A DNA stretch of 64,000 nucleotides, from positions 1,116,001 through 1,180,000 of the forward strand of contig MU008165.1 in NCBI GenBank assembly GCA_010909165.1, given 5' to 3'. The translations under genes were made by a program, and so were the position numbers. Source of the stretch: Anthoceros angustus (lineage: Eukaryota; Streptophyta; Anthocerotopsida; Anthocerotales; Anthocerotaceae). The first letter of the stretch is position 1. Every line of letters begins with the position of its first letter. Shown here piece after piece: positions 11,651 through 23,499 of the stretch. Below the pieces are notes generated by a model. It was not told where the DNA came from and made no database searches. It worked only from the letters and a program-made list of their open reading frames with translations.

Positions 11651-12901
11651 GGCTCCTGGTCACTAGTTGGAAGGGTGTACACCGGGTCGAAAGGTATACA
11701 AAAGCCACCCAAAACCATGTTTTCTGATTTCATTAAAAAAACCCCTAAACCTAGGAGCAAATCATAGAGGATCTGTTTTCCGTATTTGTATGTCCTCATC
11801 TCATATTAGTTTGGCTAACCAGTACATTGCCTATAAACGCGATTTGAAAATCGGGGCAATTTGTATGGACAACAAAAATACAAAAGCAGCGCAATGGAAA
11901 ATCCATATGTGTTGAGTCGGTGTCCACCGTCATGGTCACCCTCTACATTAGTGGGGAGGGTCGTGGTGGCACCGGGCGTTAAAACCTTGCATCTCACCCA
12001 ATGTCGGCGAGTGGAGGAAGATTTCGCCTACCGCTCATGTATACAGACACCGAGCGCGACCCCGTCTGCGAATCGTTTGGAAGTGGCTTGCCACGCCTCG
12101 AATATTGCATGCGATGGAGACCTCACCTCCCGACGGTGACTCAAACGAGAATTCCACATGGGCGATGGAAATTGGAAGTTGACTGGTGGCAATCACAACA
12201 TGGGCAGTTCCTTTCAAGCACGCTGGAGTGATCCGGCACCTTCATTGCTTGGTCCTTAAGGAATTTGGTTGAGGCGGGAGGTGGCGGTGCTTCGACAACA
12301 TTGCAGCGTGTTGATCAACACACGGATTCCACTCGGGGTTGGGCGGTGTGAATGGTGTGGAGGGCAAAGGAGCACGACATGTCCAGTGTACTTGCGGTGG
12401 TCAAGGATAAAATTGGAGAAAGTCATATTGCTACATGTGTGTGAGGCGGTGTTAGTGCACTATATGTGAAAAGTTGAACATCATTGTGTTTAGTTGGATT
12501 GTCACATGACATCCATTGTCATCTTCGTACATGCTTTTATCTCGTGGGTTTACAACATACATAGTCTTCCCTAGCGGAGATTAGGAAACGATTTGGCGAT
12601 TGTATTGATCACTGCATGCATGCGAATGGGCGCCGCGCTTCTTTGAAATCGGTCCGTTGTTTACGTGAAATCCATACCTTGCACGATGTGCGAACAGCGC
12701 CCATGATCTCGCTCATCAAACACCCGGCGGCAATCGAACACATTCTCGAATCGTCACCACTCCCATGCTTCCTAGCTTGCTCCACCAGACCGTGTTCGTT
12801 GTCTAGAGTGCTCCGGGGACCTTGCGCTGATGTGTTTGTTGTGTTCATAGCACCTTGCATGCACGTTCTACCACGTGCGAGATACCACCGGGCTCGGTGC
12901 C
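11651..12901. other. Left subterminal region of the DNA transposon
   Basis: 1.25 kb with no coding similarity that I recognise on either strand. ORFs here are short and their frames overlap without conserved motifs. By position it is probably 3' flank of the ParB-like gene plus subterminal sequence. Confidence 0.4.
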
Positions 12902-14506
12902 AGACCGGTTCCTCCTACCGTAATCCTCGAAACAAACACGTAGCCTATCCCGTCCGCGACACACCTCGATCGTGAGCAAAGTTTTCCAATCCTACATCCC
13001 CCATCATCAAGCACACGGAGGTGCTCTTCCCTCCTTCACTTGCTCCGCATCCCCAAGGACCATTGAGTTGTCGCTGGCTTCACCACATGCCATATGACCC
13101 TTGGTCTCGGGCTTCCTCGTTGGTCTCGCTTCAACGACACATATGAACCCCGGCACCGGCCATGTTGTTCACCATGGGCTCCTTATTGAACGTCTTTCCG
13201 CCTCCATAGCCGCTCCTCGCCCACCTCCTCCTCTTCCGTCGGTGTCCATGGAATTGATTCAAGGTCCATGAATTGAGCGCACAGGATCCACATCAGAAAT
13301 GACATTACGGCATAAGCGAGCAATGCTATCATACGACCGATCCTGCGCACCGTCCCAATCTCCCTCATCAGGTGAATCAACCTCTTCAAGAGTCTTAGGG
13401 GCTTCGATAGGGGAAACAACCCGATCATCCGCGGTGTTGTAACACAATTTTAGTTCCACGCGTTCGGCAAACAGTTGTCACTCCACCGCCAAGTTGCGTC
13501 GGTTCTCGAGCACAAGCGGTTGAGGCACACAATCCTTATCCAAGCTCCTGCGGGCGCAAGTGAAAAGTCCACGCATCGTCGGCTGTCCTCGACAATCTTT
13601 GTCACATTGGTTTTATGCCGGTAACATGTAAATCACGGCACCCCACACGCTTCCATCGACTTCTCTAACCATAGATGTGTCATCCGAGAATGGAAGACCA
13701 CACCGGTCCTCCTACCATCCTCGAAACAAACACGTAGCCTATCATCCACGCGACACACCTCGATGAAGCAAAGTTTTCCAATCCTACATCCCCACCACAT
13801 CAAGCACACCCGGAGGAGGTGCTCTTGCCTCCTTCACTTGCTCCGCATCCCCAAGGACCATTGAGTTGTCTGCCGGTGCTTCACCACTTGCCATATGACC
13901 CTTGGTCTCGGGCTTCCTCGTTGGTCTCAACGACACATATGAACCCCACCATGTTGTTCACCATGGGCTCCTTATTGAACGTCTTTCCGCCTCCATAGCG
14001 CTCCTCGCCCACCTCCTCCTCTTAGTCGGCCGGTGTCCATGGAATTGATTCAAGGTCCATGAATTGAGCGCACTGGGATCCACATCAGAAATGACATTAC
14101 GGCATAAGCGAGCATGCTATCATACGACCCCGATCCTGCCCAGACCCAATCTCCCTCATGTCAATGAATCAACCTCTTCAAGAGTCTTAGGGGCTTCGAT
14201 AGGGGAAACAACCCGATCATCCGCAGTGTTGTAACACAATTTTAGTTCCACTGCTCGTTCGGCAAACACAGTTGTCACTCCACCGCCAAGTTGCGTCGGT
14301 TCTCTGAGCACAAACGGTTGAGGCACACAATCCTTATCCAAGCTCCCTGCGGCGCAAGTGAAAAAGTCCCCTGCATCGTACAGCCTGTCCTCTGACAATG
14401 CTGTCACATTGGTTTTATGCCAGTAACATGTCGTCACAGCACCCCTGCACGCTTCCATCAGCACTTCTCTAACCATAGATGTGTCATCCGAGAATGGAAG
14501 ACCACA
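12902..14506. repeat. Tandem duplication of about 0.8 kb
   Basis: 12902-13703 and 13704-14506 are direct copies at a spacing of about 800 bp. Shared markers include CAAACACGTAGCCTATC, GGTTGAGGCACACAATCC and GTGTCATCCGAGAATGG. The repeat covers the 3' coding part of the minus-strand ParB-like gene, so its C-terminal region is present twice. Differences are mostly small changes at CAG/CTG sites; 14.0-14.5 kb is the more intact copy. Confidence 0.85.
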
Positions 14507-17452
14507 ATCGAAATACAGGATGTGGTGATGCCTTTGAAGCGCATGATGACCCCTTCAAACTCGCCTTGGTAAATCTTGTGTCATACTCGTGATTGGGGAT
14601 CTAGATCCAAGCCTCGGGAGGTCTAACAACAACAAAGCATACGGTCGGGGCTCTACAAACCGGGCCATGTTCACTATGTTCCCACACATATCCCGACCTT
14701 CTTTGGGTTTTTCGGCTTGGAGTCGTTCACGATTGTCATCGCTTATCCTCGGTGTGGTCGATTTCAAGGCACGTTGCGACTCCTCCATCGCTTCCAAGCT
14801 CGGCCTTGAATATGTGCTCCTTGAAGTTCTCGGTAGGGCACCCCACTCAAGGCAAGTGTTGGCACGCAGACATGAAAGACACATCCCACCGTCAAATGCA
14901 ACGTTCTACCGTTCGAATGTATGCGGTGAATGCCTCCACTTTCCATGACTTATAAGGACAAGAAGCGACAAGAGAGAAACTACGATTTGGGTATAGCTAA
15001 GTGTTCATCGAGGACCCACAGTTTTTGAAGGCGGTGGAAGTTACTAATTTGATTCACCATGCGATGTCGGGATATCGTTCTGAACCTCTTCAAATGTCTC
15101 ACAGTGCAAATGCTTGGCCAGTGTAACATGGATGAGGTTGAGTTTTTTGGCCTTGTCCACCCACGAACATTTGTTTCAATGTCAATTCTCGGCCGGGACT
15201 TTCATGCATGTCTTCAAGTTGTTGTTCCAGTGCGGGCTCGATGCCTGAAACACTTCCATACCCTCACCGTATACTAAGCTCCTTTGTGTCAATGACCAAG
15301 TTTGCTCTAACTGCTGTTGTCTTCCTTGAATTCCTGCGGGCCTTTATTTGTTTAGTGAGCCGGCCTTCCACTGCTCGCAACTGTTTGTCTCCCACTTCTC
15401 AAAGATTTCATCCACGTACTTCCACACCTCATCATCAACCTTCGCAACACAATAATCCGGTCCGGTTATCCACGAGGCGGTGATAGTGACCTTAGGTCCA
15501 TGCTTGGTGCATCCCACTTAGGAACCACCTTGACCGGGCATATATCTCCAACTTCCAGTCTAAGTCACACTTCAGCCCATCAGCTAGCCTGGCCTTCATC
15601 TCAGTTCTGATGTACCTCACACGGTCGATGAAAGTAAAAGTCTTCCTGGCATCCGCAATGGTGTTGTGATCAGTGGCAACTAACCTCATCTCCTCATTTG
15701 TGAGGCCAGCAAGAACATATGCATCCATCCACCTGTACTCTTGAACCAATGGATACAAGTCGGCTAGTCTAGATCTGGCCTGGAAGGAATGATTCCCTCC
15801 CAATACATAAAATTTGTACACCCCCCGATCCACCTTATCCATGTCAAAGAAGTTCTTGTTGGGACACTGGGCCGGGTCTACAATGACAATCATGGGCACA
15901 CACACCACCACGTGGAATGCTTCATCTTTTGCATCAAAGCCTCCACCCAAGCCGAGTCTAGCTTACGTACCTTGCCAACCGACATAGTTCTTGGAGGTCT
16001 ACAACCTGATGGACAGCTTTAACGTGGACTCCCATACTCTCTTTTCCATAATTGCCTCCCTCGCAACATCTCTCGCCTCGGCCCTCGTCGTAGCTTTGTC
16101 GTCATCCGTGGCTACTGCATCCTTGGCCTTCTCTATGAACTTTGGGAGCTCTTGCCCCTCTCGGACATCATGTGCCATTCGTTGCTTCGCGCCTTGTTGA
16201 CCTTCCCACCCGCCCCCTCCACGATTGCACTCTCAATCCCTTCCCTCTTTTCCTCGATTGTCTACCCCGCGGGTGTGGCTTGAACCCTTCGCGTGCCATG
16301 GGAGACCCAAATCCCGGTCCGTTGCATCCACCTCGCCCCATCGTCATCTTCCACGTCTTCGTCGGGGCTGGATATGATCCACCGGCCTCGGGCCATCGGC
16401 CGAATGCCATCGCCAAACCCCTCATTGTCCTGGTCCCCACCCGCATCCTCATCTTCGTCTTCGTCGGCTAGAGAGGTTAGGGTGACATCATCGCTGACCA
16501 TGGGCTAGGAAAAACCAGCGGCTCGGTGGGCGGACTGTTGCTTGGACTCAAGCACCGGACGTCCGTGGCGCAACCCCTCTTACCAGAAGCTTTCATTTCG
16601 CAAACTAGTTCTTTGAAGCGTGTCCGAATTATATTTTGTGCCACCACCTTTTGTTGCGGTTTCACTTGGCGCGCGGTCATGCATATCGATGGCGGTTGCC
16701 AGACGCTGCATGGATTTACTGATCCCATTAGCACTAGGAGTTGCCATTTGATTTCCACTCGGCGAGATGCCATGCTAGGGGCCTTCTCGCAGCAGATGCC
16801 CTTTCGATGTAAGCAATGCATCATCCGCACACCTTCTAAACATTGCTGGTGCAAAGCCTTGTGGAAGACACGATGTCCATCACCGTGTCGCAATGCCTCA
16901 AAGTTCTTGCCTTTTCCGCTCGTTGGCACGCCACAATGTCAAAGTTCTTCACCGCAACCTTGTATACTCTAATCCATTGCGGGTCCGGAAGAGGCTCCTT
17001 GTGCTTGAGCGGATCGCAATATGACGTACACACCGCTCATCCTTCATGGTAGCGTGAAAACAAGCGCTCCCGCACATTTCTTTTGGCTGGTGTGGTTCGC
17101 ATCATCCTCCATCGACACATACAAGAAGAGCAAGTCTTGATTGGGTCATTTGACCTCCAACTTCTCTTTGTAATGTCAAATGGCGAGATCATCTTGTACA
17201 TCCGTGGATCAAGTCAATATCGGACCGCTTGTAAGGACTCGGAAAGATGCCTTGGTCGGCGGATGCTCTTGTGGAAAGACCCGCATCGGTGGCGCAGATT
17301 TGAGTTGTCCTTGGAGTCCGGGTGGTCCGGGCTCGTCGCCTCGTTCAAGGCCTGTGAGTCTGTACCCTTCCGTCGCGCCTTTTTTTCTCCACCGGAGCGT
17401 CCTGCGATTTGTTGGAGTCATTCTTCCGCTTCGAGCCCTTCGGAGGAGCCAT
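12902..17452 (-). pseudogene. ParB-like domain protein of the DNA transposon (broken)
   Basis: The likely start is ATG at 17452, MAPPKGSKRKNDSNK followed by KKRR, a nuclear-localisation-like basic N-terminus. After several frame changes an acidic segment (about 16480-16430, DEDEDEDAGGDQD) appears. The best ORF (15950-15492) contains YKFYVLGGNHSFQARSRL, then LTNEEMRLVATDHN and FIDRVRYIRTEMK. GGNHS and a following (L)T-EE helix with DHN resemble the ParB/sulfiredoxin fold core, where GxxR/H segments bind nucleotide or DNA. The C-terminal region (14476-14156, FFTCAAGSLDKDCVPQPFVL) is not recognised and is duplicated. Introns, frameshifts or sequence errors break the gene. Identification as ParB-like is motif reading only. 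Confidence 0.45.
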
Positions 17453-18612
17453 TCTGTATGCAACTATGAAAGAAGTGAGATCACAGAAGTGTTTAGATTG
17501 TTAAAAGCTGATACCTGCATGAGCTGCAACTTCTCAGAACACGGGACAGTCTGTGTGCAAGCGGGAGTTGACAGAAGTTGATGCTCACAGACGACTAGCC
17601 CAGCCTGCTGCACCCTCGAGAGCAACAGAATTGCACGCTGCTGATGAGGAGGTCGACAGTGTCCTGATATCTGCAGCTGCCGGCCTGCCCGCTGATGGAC
17701 AAAGTGCGGGTGAGTGTGAGAACGACCCGTTTTCTCCAGTCCGCGGCAATCTCTTGCTTTTCCGCCCACACATAAGCTAGATGGAAATACACATCTTCCC
17801 GCCAAAGCGAGAATGAATCTATACCATCCAGAAAGGGGAAGGTGGGGTCGCTGTGCCTTCATGAAGGAAGACACAGGGCAGGCAGGCTCTGTAATCAAGC
17901 AACTCCTTAAATGCTTTGTCGCCGGCGACCGTGTTTTGCCATTGTCCCGGCTAATGTGGCAAATGCAATATTGAGCATATTCTAAGGTATATGCTAGTTA
18001 TGCCACGGCTAAAATAGTGTTCAGCGGTGGCATAACGATGGGCACCTAGAGTGATTCAGCATCCACCGACTAGCAGCTGTACACAGCCGCCGTTTCCTAC
18101 CAGCCGCAAAGTGGGCACCTCGACTTCATTGCCAGCATTTAGTGCGAAGGCTTATTTCGAGCCCGGTGTATCGAGTCTTGCGCATCCACTTCTCATCCAC
18201 CTTGCGCATCCCTCCTCCTCCCGGGCGTCCGCGCCCGTGAGAGCAATAAAGCGTGTTCGATTTTGCAAATTTCGGGCGGGTCGGATGCATGTCATTCGAA
18301 GGTGGCCATGAGTCGGCGACTCAATTGTTGATCTCAGATGCGCGCACAAGCGTCGTAGTTTTAGAGGATGATTCACGCTATGGCGGCGCGTGAGCATAGT
18401 CCTTGAAGAGACACGGTGGCGGACTTCAGCGGTGGAAGCGATGGCGATGTGCGTGTTCCGAGATATGGAGGGCGGAGGATATGGTTGCGGCGATGGGGAC
18501 CTTTTGCATGCGATCCGTGCGATGCGAGGCGGAGAGGATCGCACAAGAGGCTCGTGCGGGCGTTTAACCGGATGTCCGGTGCTCGGACGCAGCGCCGCGC
18601 GAGGCCCGCCGT
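17453..18612. promoter_or_regulatory. Divergent intergenic region of the DNA transposon
   Basis: It lies between the ParB-like start (17452, minus) and the transposase coding region (plus, from about 18.4-18.6 kb), so it should hold both promoters and 5' leaders. An ORF at 17898-17464 minus has no recognisable motif and is probably leader. No clear TATA box was identified. Confidence 0.4.
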
Positions 18613-19725
18613 GTGCCACCACGAGGCGGCACGGCACCATCCATCCGGACTTCTTGGATCACCGATGGCGGCGCATCGCGAAGATGTACCTGTTGGCGCA
18701 TTTGGGCAAAACCGGATAACACCGGACGCCCGCCGGCGACAAGGTCGGCCCTCCGGCGGATCGTGGGGGTCCGAATACTATCGAGAATGTGCTACCGGTG
18801 GGAACAGGCAAGACTACGATGTGGAGAGTGTTGCGAGTCTCCGGACTTTGGTGAGAAGATCCACATTGTTGATTTTGGGCTTGGCTTGGAAACAATATCG
18901 CCGGGTGATGGCGGAGTTGCAAATCTTGGGAGTCGTCAAGAGCTAATGTGGTCCGTGGTCCCGGATCTTTGTTTGGTGATTGTGATGCCATCCGTTGGAG
19001 TTGCACGAGATGATGCCTCGCGCATCCGAGCCAAAGGTGAGGATCTGCGTGCAACGAGCAGCGTTGCCAAGCGTAAAGTACCTCCGGCCAGAGCTAGAAT
19101 GGATTTGGTCTTAGAGAAGCATTGTTCCAGGGCCAAGTTGTGCGCCGATTTAAAGCGGCATTGTTGTGACAAAAAATGTTTAGAGCGTGTTGGCCATTCG
19201 AAATTGAAGGTGATTCGTGTAGCATTCTTCCGCATGACAAAAGGAGAGCAGGAACAGCATTTGCAAGACCATCTGGATCTGATCGAAGACGAAGAGGAGT
19301 TGTTGCCCATAGTATGGATAAACCGGATTCCACATGGGAAGAAAGCAGTGTGTGTGAGGGCTTTTACAGCCGGGTTTTACGCATTGGGTCACTAAGATAC
19401 AAGAATGCAAACCGGTAGTGAAAAATGTTAGATGGACCGTAGGCTACGGTCTCAAAGCGCCAACGCCATATGGATTACACGTCATGTGGATGGGCGTTTT
19501 CTTCAAAGGCGGAAGGCGCGAATCGGGAAGTCTTCAACTTGCCGACTGTGTACAGAGAGATCTTCATTGAGTATGCGAGCGAAACGGTCGTGTGCTCCAC
19601 GTTTATTCTGACTACTTTTGCAAGCTTTGGATGAAGTATTTCCGGGCTGTTAAAATACCACGGTGCAACCGGTTTTCAGTCTGTGCAGACTGCGATGACC
19701 TAAAGAGGAAAATAAAAGACGCAGG
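18613..19725 (+). pseudogene. Transposase-like gene, N-terminal part
   Basis: The ORF from 18613 to 19395 (260 codons, exact start uncertain) includes a cysteine/histidine cluster CADLKRHCCDKKCLERVG followed by FFRMTKGEQEQHLQDHLDLI and PHGKKAVCVRAFTAGFYALG, which I recall from the N-terminal half of a plant and invertebrate transposase-like family (InterPro DUF7869, from memory). In another frame, 19528-19725 reads VFNLPTVYREIFIEYASE, then LWMKYFRAVKIPRCNRFSVC and CDDLKRKIKD, the C-x2-C linker before the catalytic core. The gene is cut at 19725 by the LTR element and continues at 28766. Confidence 0.55.
19721..19725. repeat. Target site duplication GCAGG of the 9-kb LTR element (left)
   Basis: GCAGG at 19721-19725 recurs at 28761-28765, immediately outside LTR ends that begin TGTGGAGTGT and end CGTTTACA. 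This shows insertion into the transposase gene. Confidence 0.85.
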
Positions 19726-21698
19726 TGTGGAGTGTAACCTTGTGTCTAGGGACACCGTGAGGTCCACATTCACCCTCAATGTCGTTGTAGGCTTAGGATT
19801 CGCTCCCAAGGGAATGGTTTGTGCCAAGAGACGCTAACTTCTATCGCTCACGGCCTTAAGTCGTGACTACTGCACTCCTCTTACCTATCTACTCAACTAC
19901 TACCTCCCGACTTGTCCAACTACCACGATCTTATTCCACGACCACAAATCTTATTCCACGACCACAAATCTTATTCCACGACCAATCTTATTCCACGACG
20001 CGGTGGCTCTCACCACTCGGGTGGTTGCTTACAGTGGGTCCCACGCCAAACCCTAGCGACTTATTTGGCGCCTGGCGCCCGCGGATCCGCAGGCGGCTAC
20101 CGTACCTGGATCGGACTTTATTCTGCACTCCACACTTCATGCACACACACACGATTCCTAGGGACCAAAGTTCCACAAATCCCTCACCGCTTCACACACA
20201 CACAAAGGCGCCACTCACACAATTCCACAAGGGGCAGCTTTTCCTCTTGTGCACACTTCCATGACCGGTTTGGATTCTTTTGGATCCACACAAATCTCCA
20301 TTAGTTTCTCAATTAGTTCTCCTTCTCAACTCCTCTTACACCTCGCATCGCGTCTGATTATTCGATCACTCCTTCACCCAATCTTCTCTCTCTCTCTCTC
20401 TCCCCCTCGGGCTTCCAACCATCCACTCAACACTTCTCTCTCAATTTGAACACAACTTCGCGGAACAAGGGTGAAGGAAAGAAGAACCCCAGGCGTCCTG
20501 GCGGGCGTTACGAGCAAGCTCCGGACCGCCCGCGCCAATCCCTTGGTTTCCTCCTCCTTTGTCGGCCAAGATTGCTCTATCACCCCTCCTCCCCGGTTGC
20601 GCAAGCTCGACCACCCCTAGGAGGCGTCTCGCGCACACCACCTCTCAATCGGACGTCTCCAACCAGCCACAGGCGTGGGGATCTCAACCAGAGTTATCTC
20701 GATGTGAGGGGGCAACCAAGCCCCTTTATACAATTCTTTTGGGCGTCATAGCCACCGGACTTTCAGTCCTAAAAGGTGAGCGAAGGCGCCCCTACAATTT
20801 CGGACGGCCTTAGGTCCAAGATGGCATCCTATCCAAAGTTCTATTCCTAGGATGCCACTACTCCCTGCCCATGTTATCTCCTCCCCTCCGATTTGGTCGC
20901 TTTGGCCCTTCGTCCTTCTTGCTGAATTTATGGGTCCTCCTTCCTCGTTCTTTGATCGGAAAATCCTCCCATAAACTCTCCTTTGTTTTCCATGATCCCA
21001 AGTCCCGGCTCCCTCACCAATCCTCCACCTCGGACCCTCAATGGTCCATATTTGGCCATTAGGCGTCAAAATTTCAGCAACCTTGGGCGCCATGCTCTGC
21101 AAAACCCTCACGCCCACGCCTCTTGCTGATAACTCGCCTCGAATCTCCAATCCCCAGGTTTCTTCCTTCCAGAATCGCGAGCTCCGCCGCCACGGGCACG
21201 CCCTTCTGACCTCGTGCGAGCTCGTGCCTGTCGAGATGCAGGAGCTACCCAGCCGCCCGCGCCGTGCCTTTCGAGTTCCCTTAGGGTTATATTTCCCGAA
21301 ACTCGCCTCGGCTTCGCTACCACTTCTTCTTCGACCGCTCCTTCCTTCCACGACCGCCCGGTTCGCCGTCTTGAAACATAGTCCCGGTCGGCGACCACAC
21401 AGTTCAACTCGCCGGTTGGTTCGACCTCTAGCCTACGGACCTCGCCAAATATGGGGACCCCCATATATAGGCCTTTTATTAAATATTCCAAGACCAAAGG
21501 CCAAGGAGTATCGAGTTCATAGTCCAAGGACCGATTATTATTTAACCCGAAACAACCCCAAAACTCATAGGCCAAGGACACTTTCTACTATAAATATCCC
21601 TTCCTACTCATAACCTAGCTCTTCTTGACACCAAACTTAAAAAAACAAAAATCACTCAAAGACACAATCCAACGAGTTTCCAATACGGATCGTTTACA
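19726..21698 (-). repeat. 3' LTR of the TR-GAG-like element
   Basis: 1,973 bp, near full-length match to 26774-28760. It contains a short tandem array of about 20 bp (CTTATTCCACGACCACAAAT, roughly four imperfect units at 19929-19999) and a CT microsatellite (20391-20402). On the minus strand a TATTTATAG box lies near 21590, about 100 bp inside the LTR start. Confidence 0.9.
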
Positions 21699-21712
21699 TA
21701 CTCCCTTCTCAT
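21699..21712 (-). other. Polypurine tract of the TR-GAG-like element
   Basis: The minus strand reads ATGAGAAGGGAGTA directly upstream of the 3' LTR start TGTAAACG, the place for plus-strand priming. Confidence 0.6.
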
Positions 21713-22114
21713 TTGTTGGCGCCCTCGCCAACTCATGTAATATTTCTTGACTCTCCAACCGTTGATTTGGTTGGTAGTCATCTAGTTGGGTATGGAGCCA
21801 TTTGCGAAAACTTCAAGGACTTTATATGGCCCCATCCATGAAGGTGAAGCTTGCCTCGAAAGTGCATATATCTGTTGTCATATGGTAGGTCCAAGTCACG
21901 GTACCACCCACAACCTTTCTCTTCCGTCCGGTCCCTCGATATAAAAGTCTGTGGCGGACAAATGGACTCGAATAATGCCGAGGCATCTTTGTTGTTGCCT
22001 TGAAAGGTCAGGGGATCTTTGCCCAATTCAGAACTCAAATATTTACGAATAAGTAGGCTGTGTATCCGGATCTCCCTTCTCATTCTTGCCGTACCATCAC
22101 TTGCCGTCTTCCGA

Positions 22115-23031
22115 TTACGCGGGCCGCTTCCCCTCCATCTCGCCCGAACAACGCTTCGCCGGGAGCAACTTCCACATCCGTCCCACCACCTTCCACTCGT
22201 TCCACCTTCCACTACCCGTAGTACCTTCCACACGGTCACGATCAGCTGTCACTCCATAACAACCCACGGTGATGGGTGGGAATGTCTCTTGATAGTCCCG
22301 CTCTTCATCCGACCAAGAAATGTGGGCAAAGAACTTCTCTTTCTCATCCTCCTCCCCAAATGTGTCTTCTCTGGAGGTATAGCCATACTTTTGTGGCGTC
22401 TCTCCTGCGTCGTATCTCGACTCCAAGATAAACATATCCTCCTTCCTTAACCTTGGGGTCCCAGTCCAGGTTTGAAGCCCACTTCCTTCCTTGCCCACTT
22501 GAAGGTACAGTGCCCCATACATCCACGTCCGCCAATCAAAGCGTCATATCCGGGAGCTTTACGTTTGATGACCACATAGTCCATAAGGTGCGGAATGGTA
22601 CCAATATGGGTTAGAACTCCATCGGCTCCCCACGGTGTCATCTGGACATGTCCGAGCGACCTTGGATGTGTGTTCTATCTCCAGCTTAAGTGTGTCCTCC
22701 GTCATGATGTTGACCCCGGACCCGAATCCGAGGTACTTTCTTGATAACATCCCGAGATTTCTATCTGCAGCTCGCGGGACCTTGGTCACCATGGCCACCA
22801 TGTTCACAGCAAGGGGCCTCGGCCTTGTTTTGGGAAGGTGCCTCTTCTTGGGTTGTCTGCCTTCAATGCCGGATCTGTGGCGGTACCTCGGATTGTCCAC
22901 GAGAATTGTCCAAATGTTATCATGAATTTTTGGTCCATGATGGCCTCCAGATTGAAAGGGCCATTCAGCTGTGTTCTCCCCTTCTCAGCGCTTGCTCCCA
23001 CTCCCGTTTCAGCAACCGCGGTAGCTCCCAC
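22115..23031 (-). pseudogene. Protease region of the TR-GAG-like element
   Basis: In minus-strand frames: MDQKFMITFGQ, a linker typical before the protease, then GSGVNIMTEDTLKLEIEHTS near 22720-22660 and IGTIPHLMDYVVIKRKAPGY with DALIGGRGW near 22600-22540. This matches the retropepsin pattern of an active-site D-S-G-S-G-V-N loop followed by a (L)LGR-like ending. The DSG triplet itself lies one frame away from GSGVN, so a 1-base change separates them. No polymerase follows. Confidence 0.65.
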
Positions 23032-23499
23032 AGGTGTCGCGGTCGGAGCGAGATGGCGGTTGGGTTGGGTGGGCGGTAGTGGGAGGTGTGGTGGTGTGCA
23101 TTCTTCCTCGGATCATCTCCATGACTTCCTTTCCGACATCTGGCGGAAACCCTAACTCATCCTTTTTCCTTTTTCGGATCTCGCGATTCGATTCTACCCC
23201 ATCGGCTCCCTCCTTCGCGTCATCCCTCGAATCCCGGGTTCACTAAAGTTACACGTGGTGCCAAAATCGCAATGTGGCGCGTATTGTGGCGTTGCCCGTG
23301 CCTCCCCTCCGGATTCGGCTGCCCCTCGACCCCTCATGGGGCTTTTTTTTGGACCCCTTCCTTCCCCGATGAAGCGACTTCCTCCTCACTCCGATGTTGG
23401 GGCTCCCAATCTTCCTTCTTTCTTTTCTTCCCCGTTCTCCCCTTAGGGTGTCGCCTTCCTCCGCTCCGGCGTTCGACGACCATGGGGTTTCATAGTACC

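Noticed and set aside
17464-17898. 144-codon minus ORF upstream of the ParB-like gene
   Set aside because: No recognisable motif and it starts far from any supported exon. More likely leader sequence.
19929-19999. CRISPR-like array of about 20-bp repeats
   Set aside because: Units are directly adjacent without unique spacers, lie inside a plant retrotransposon LTR and recur altered in the partner LTR. It is an ordinary minisatellite.
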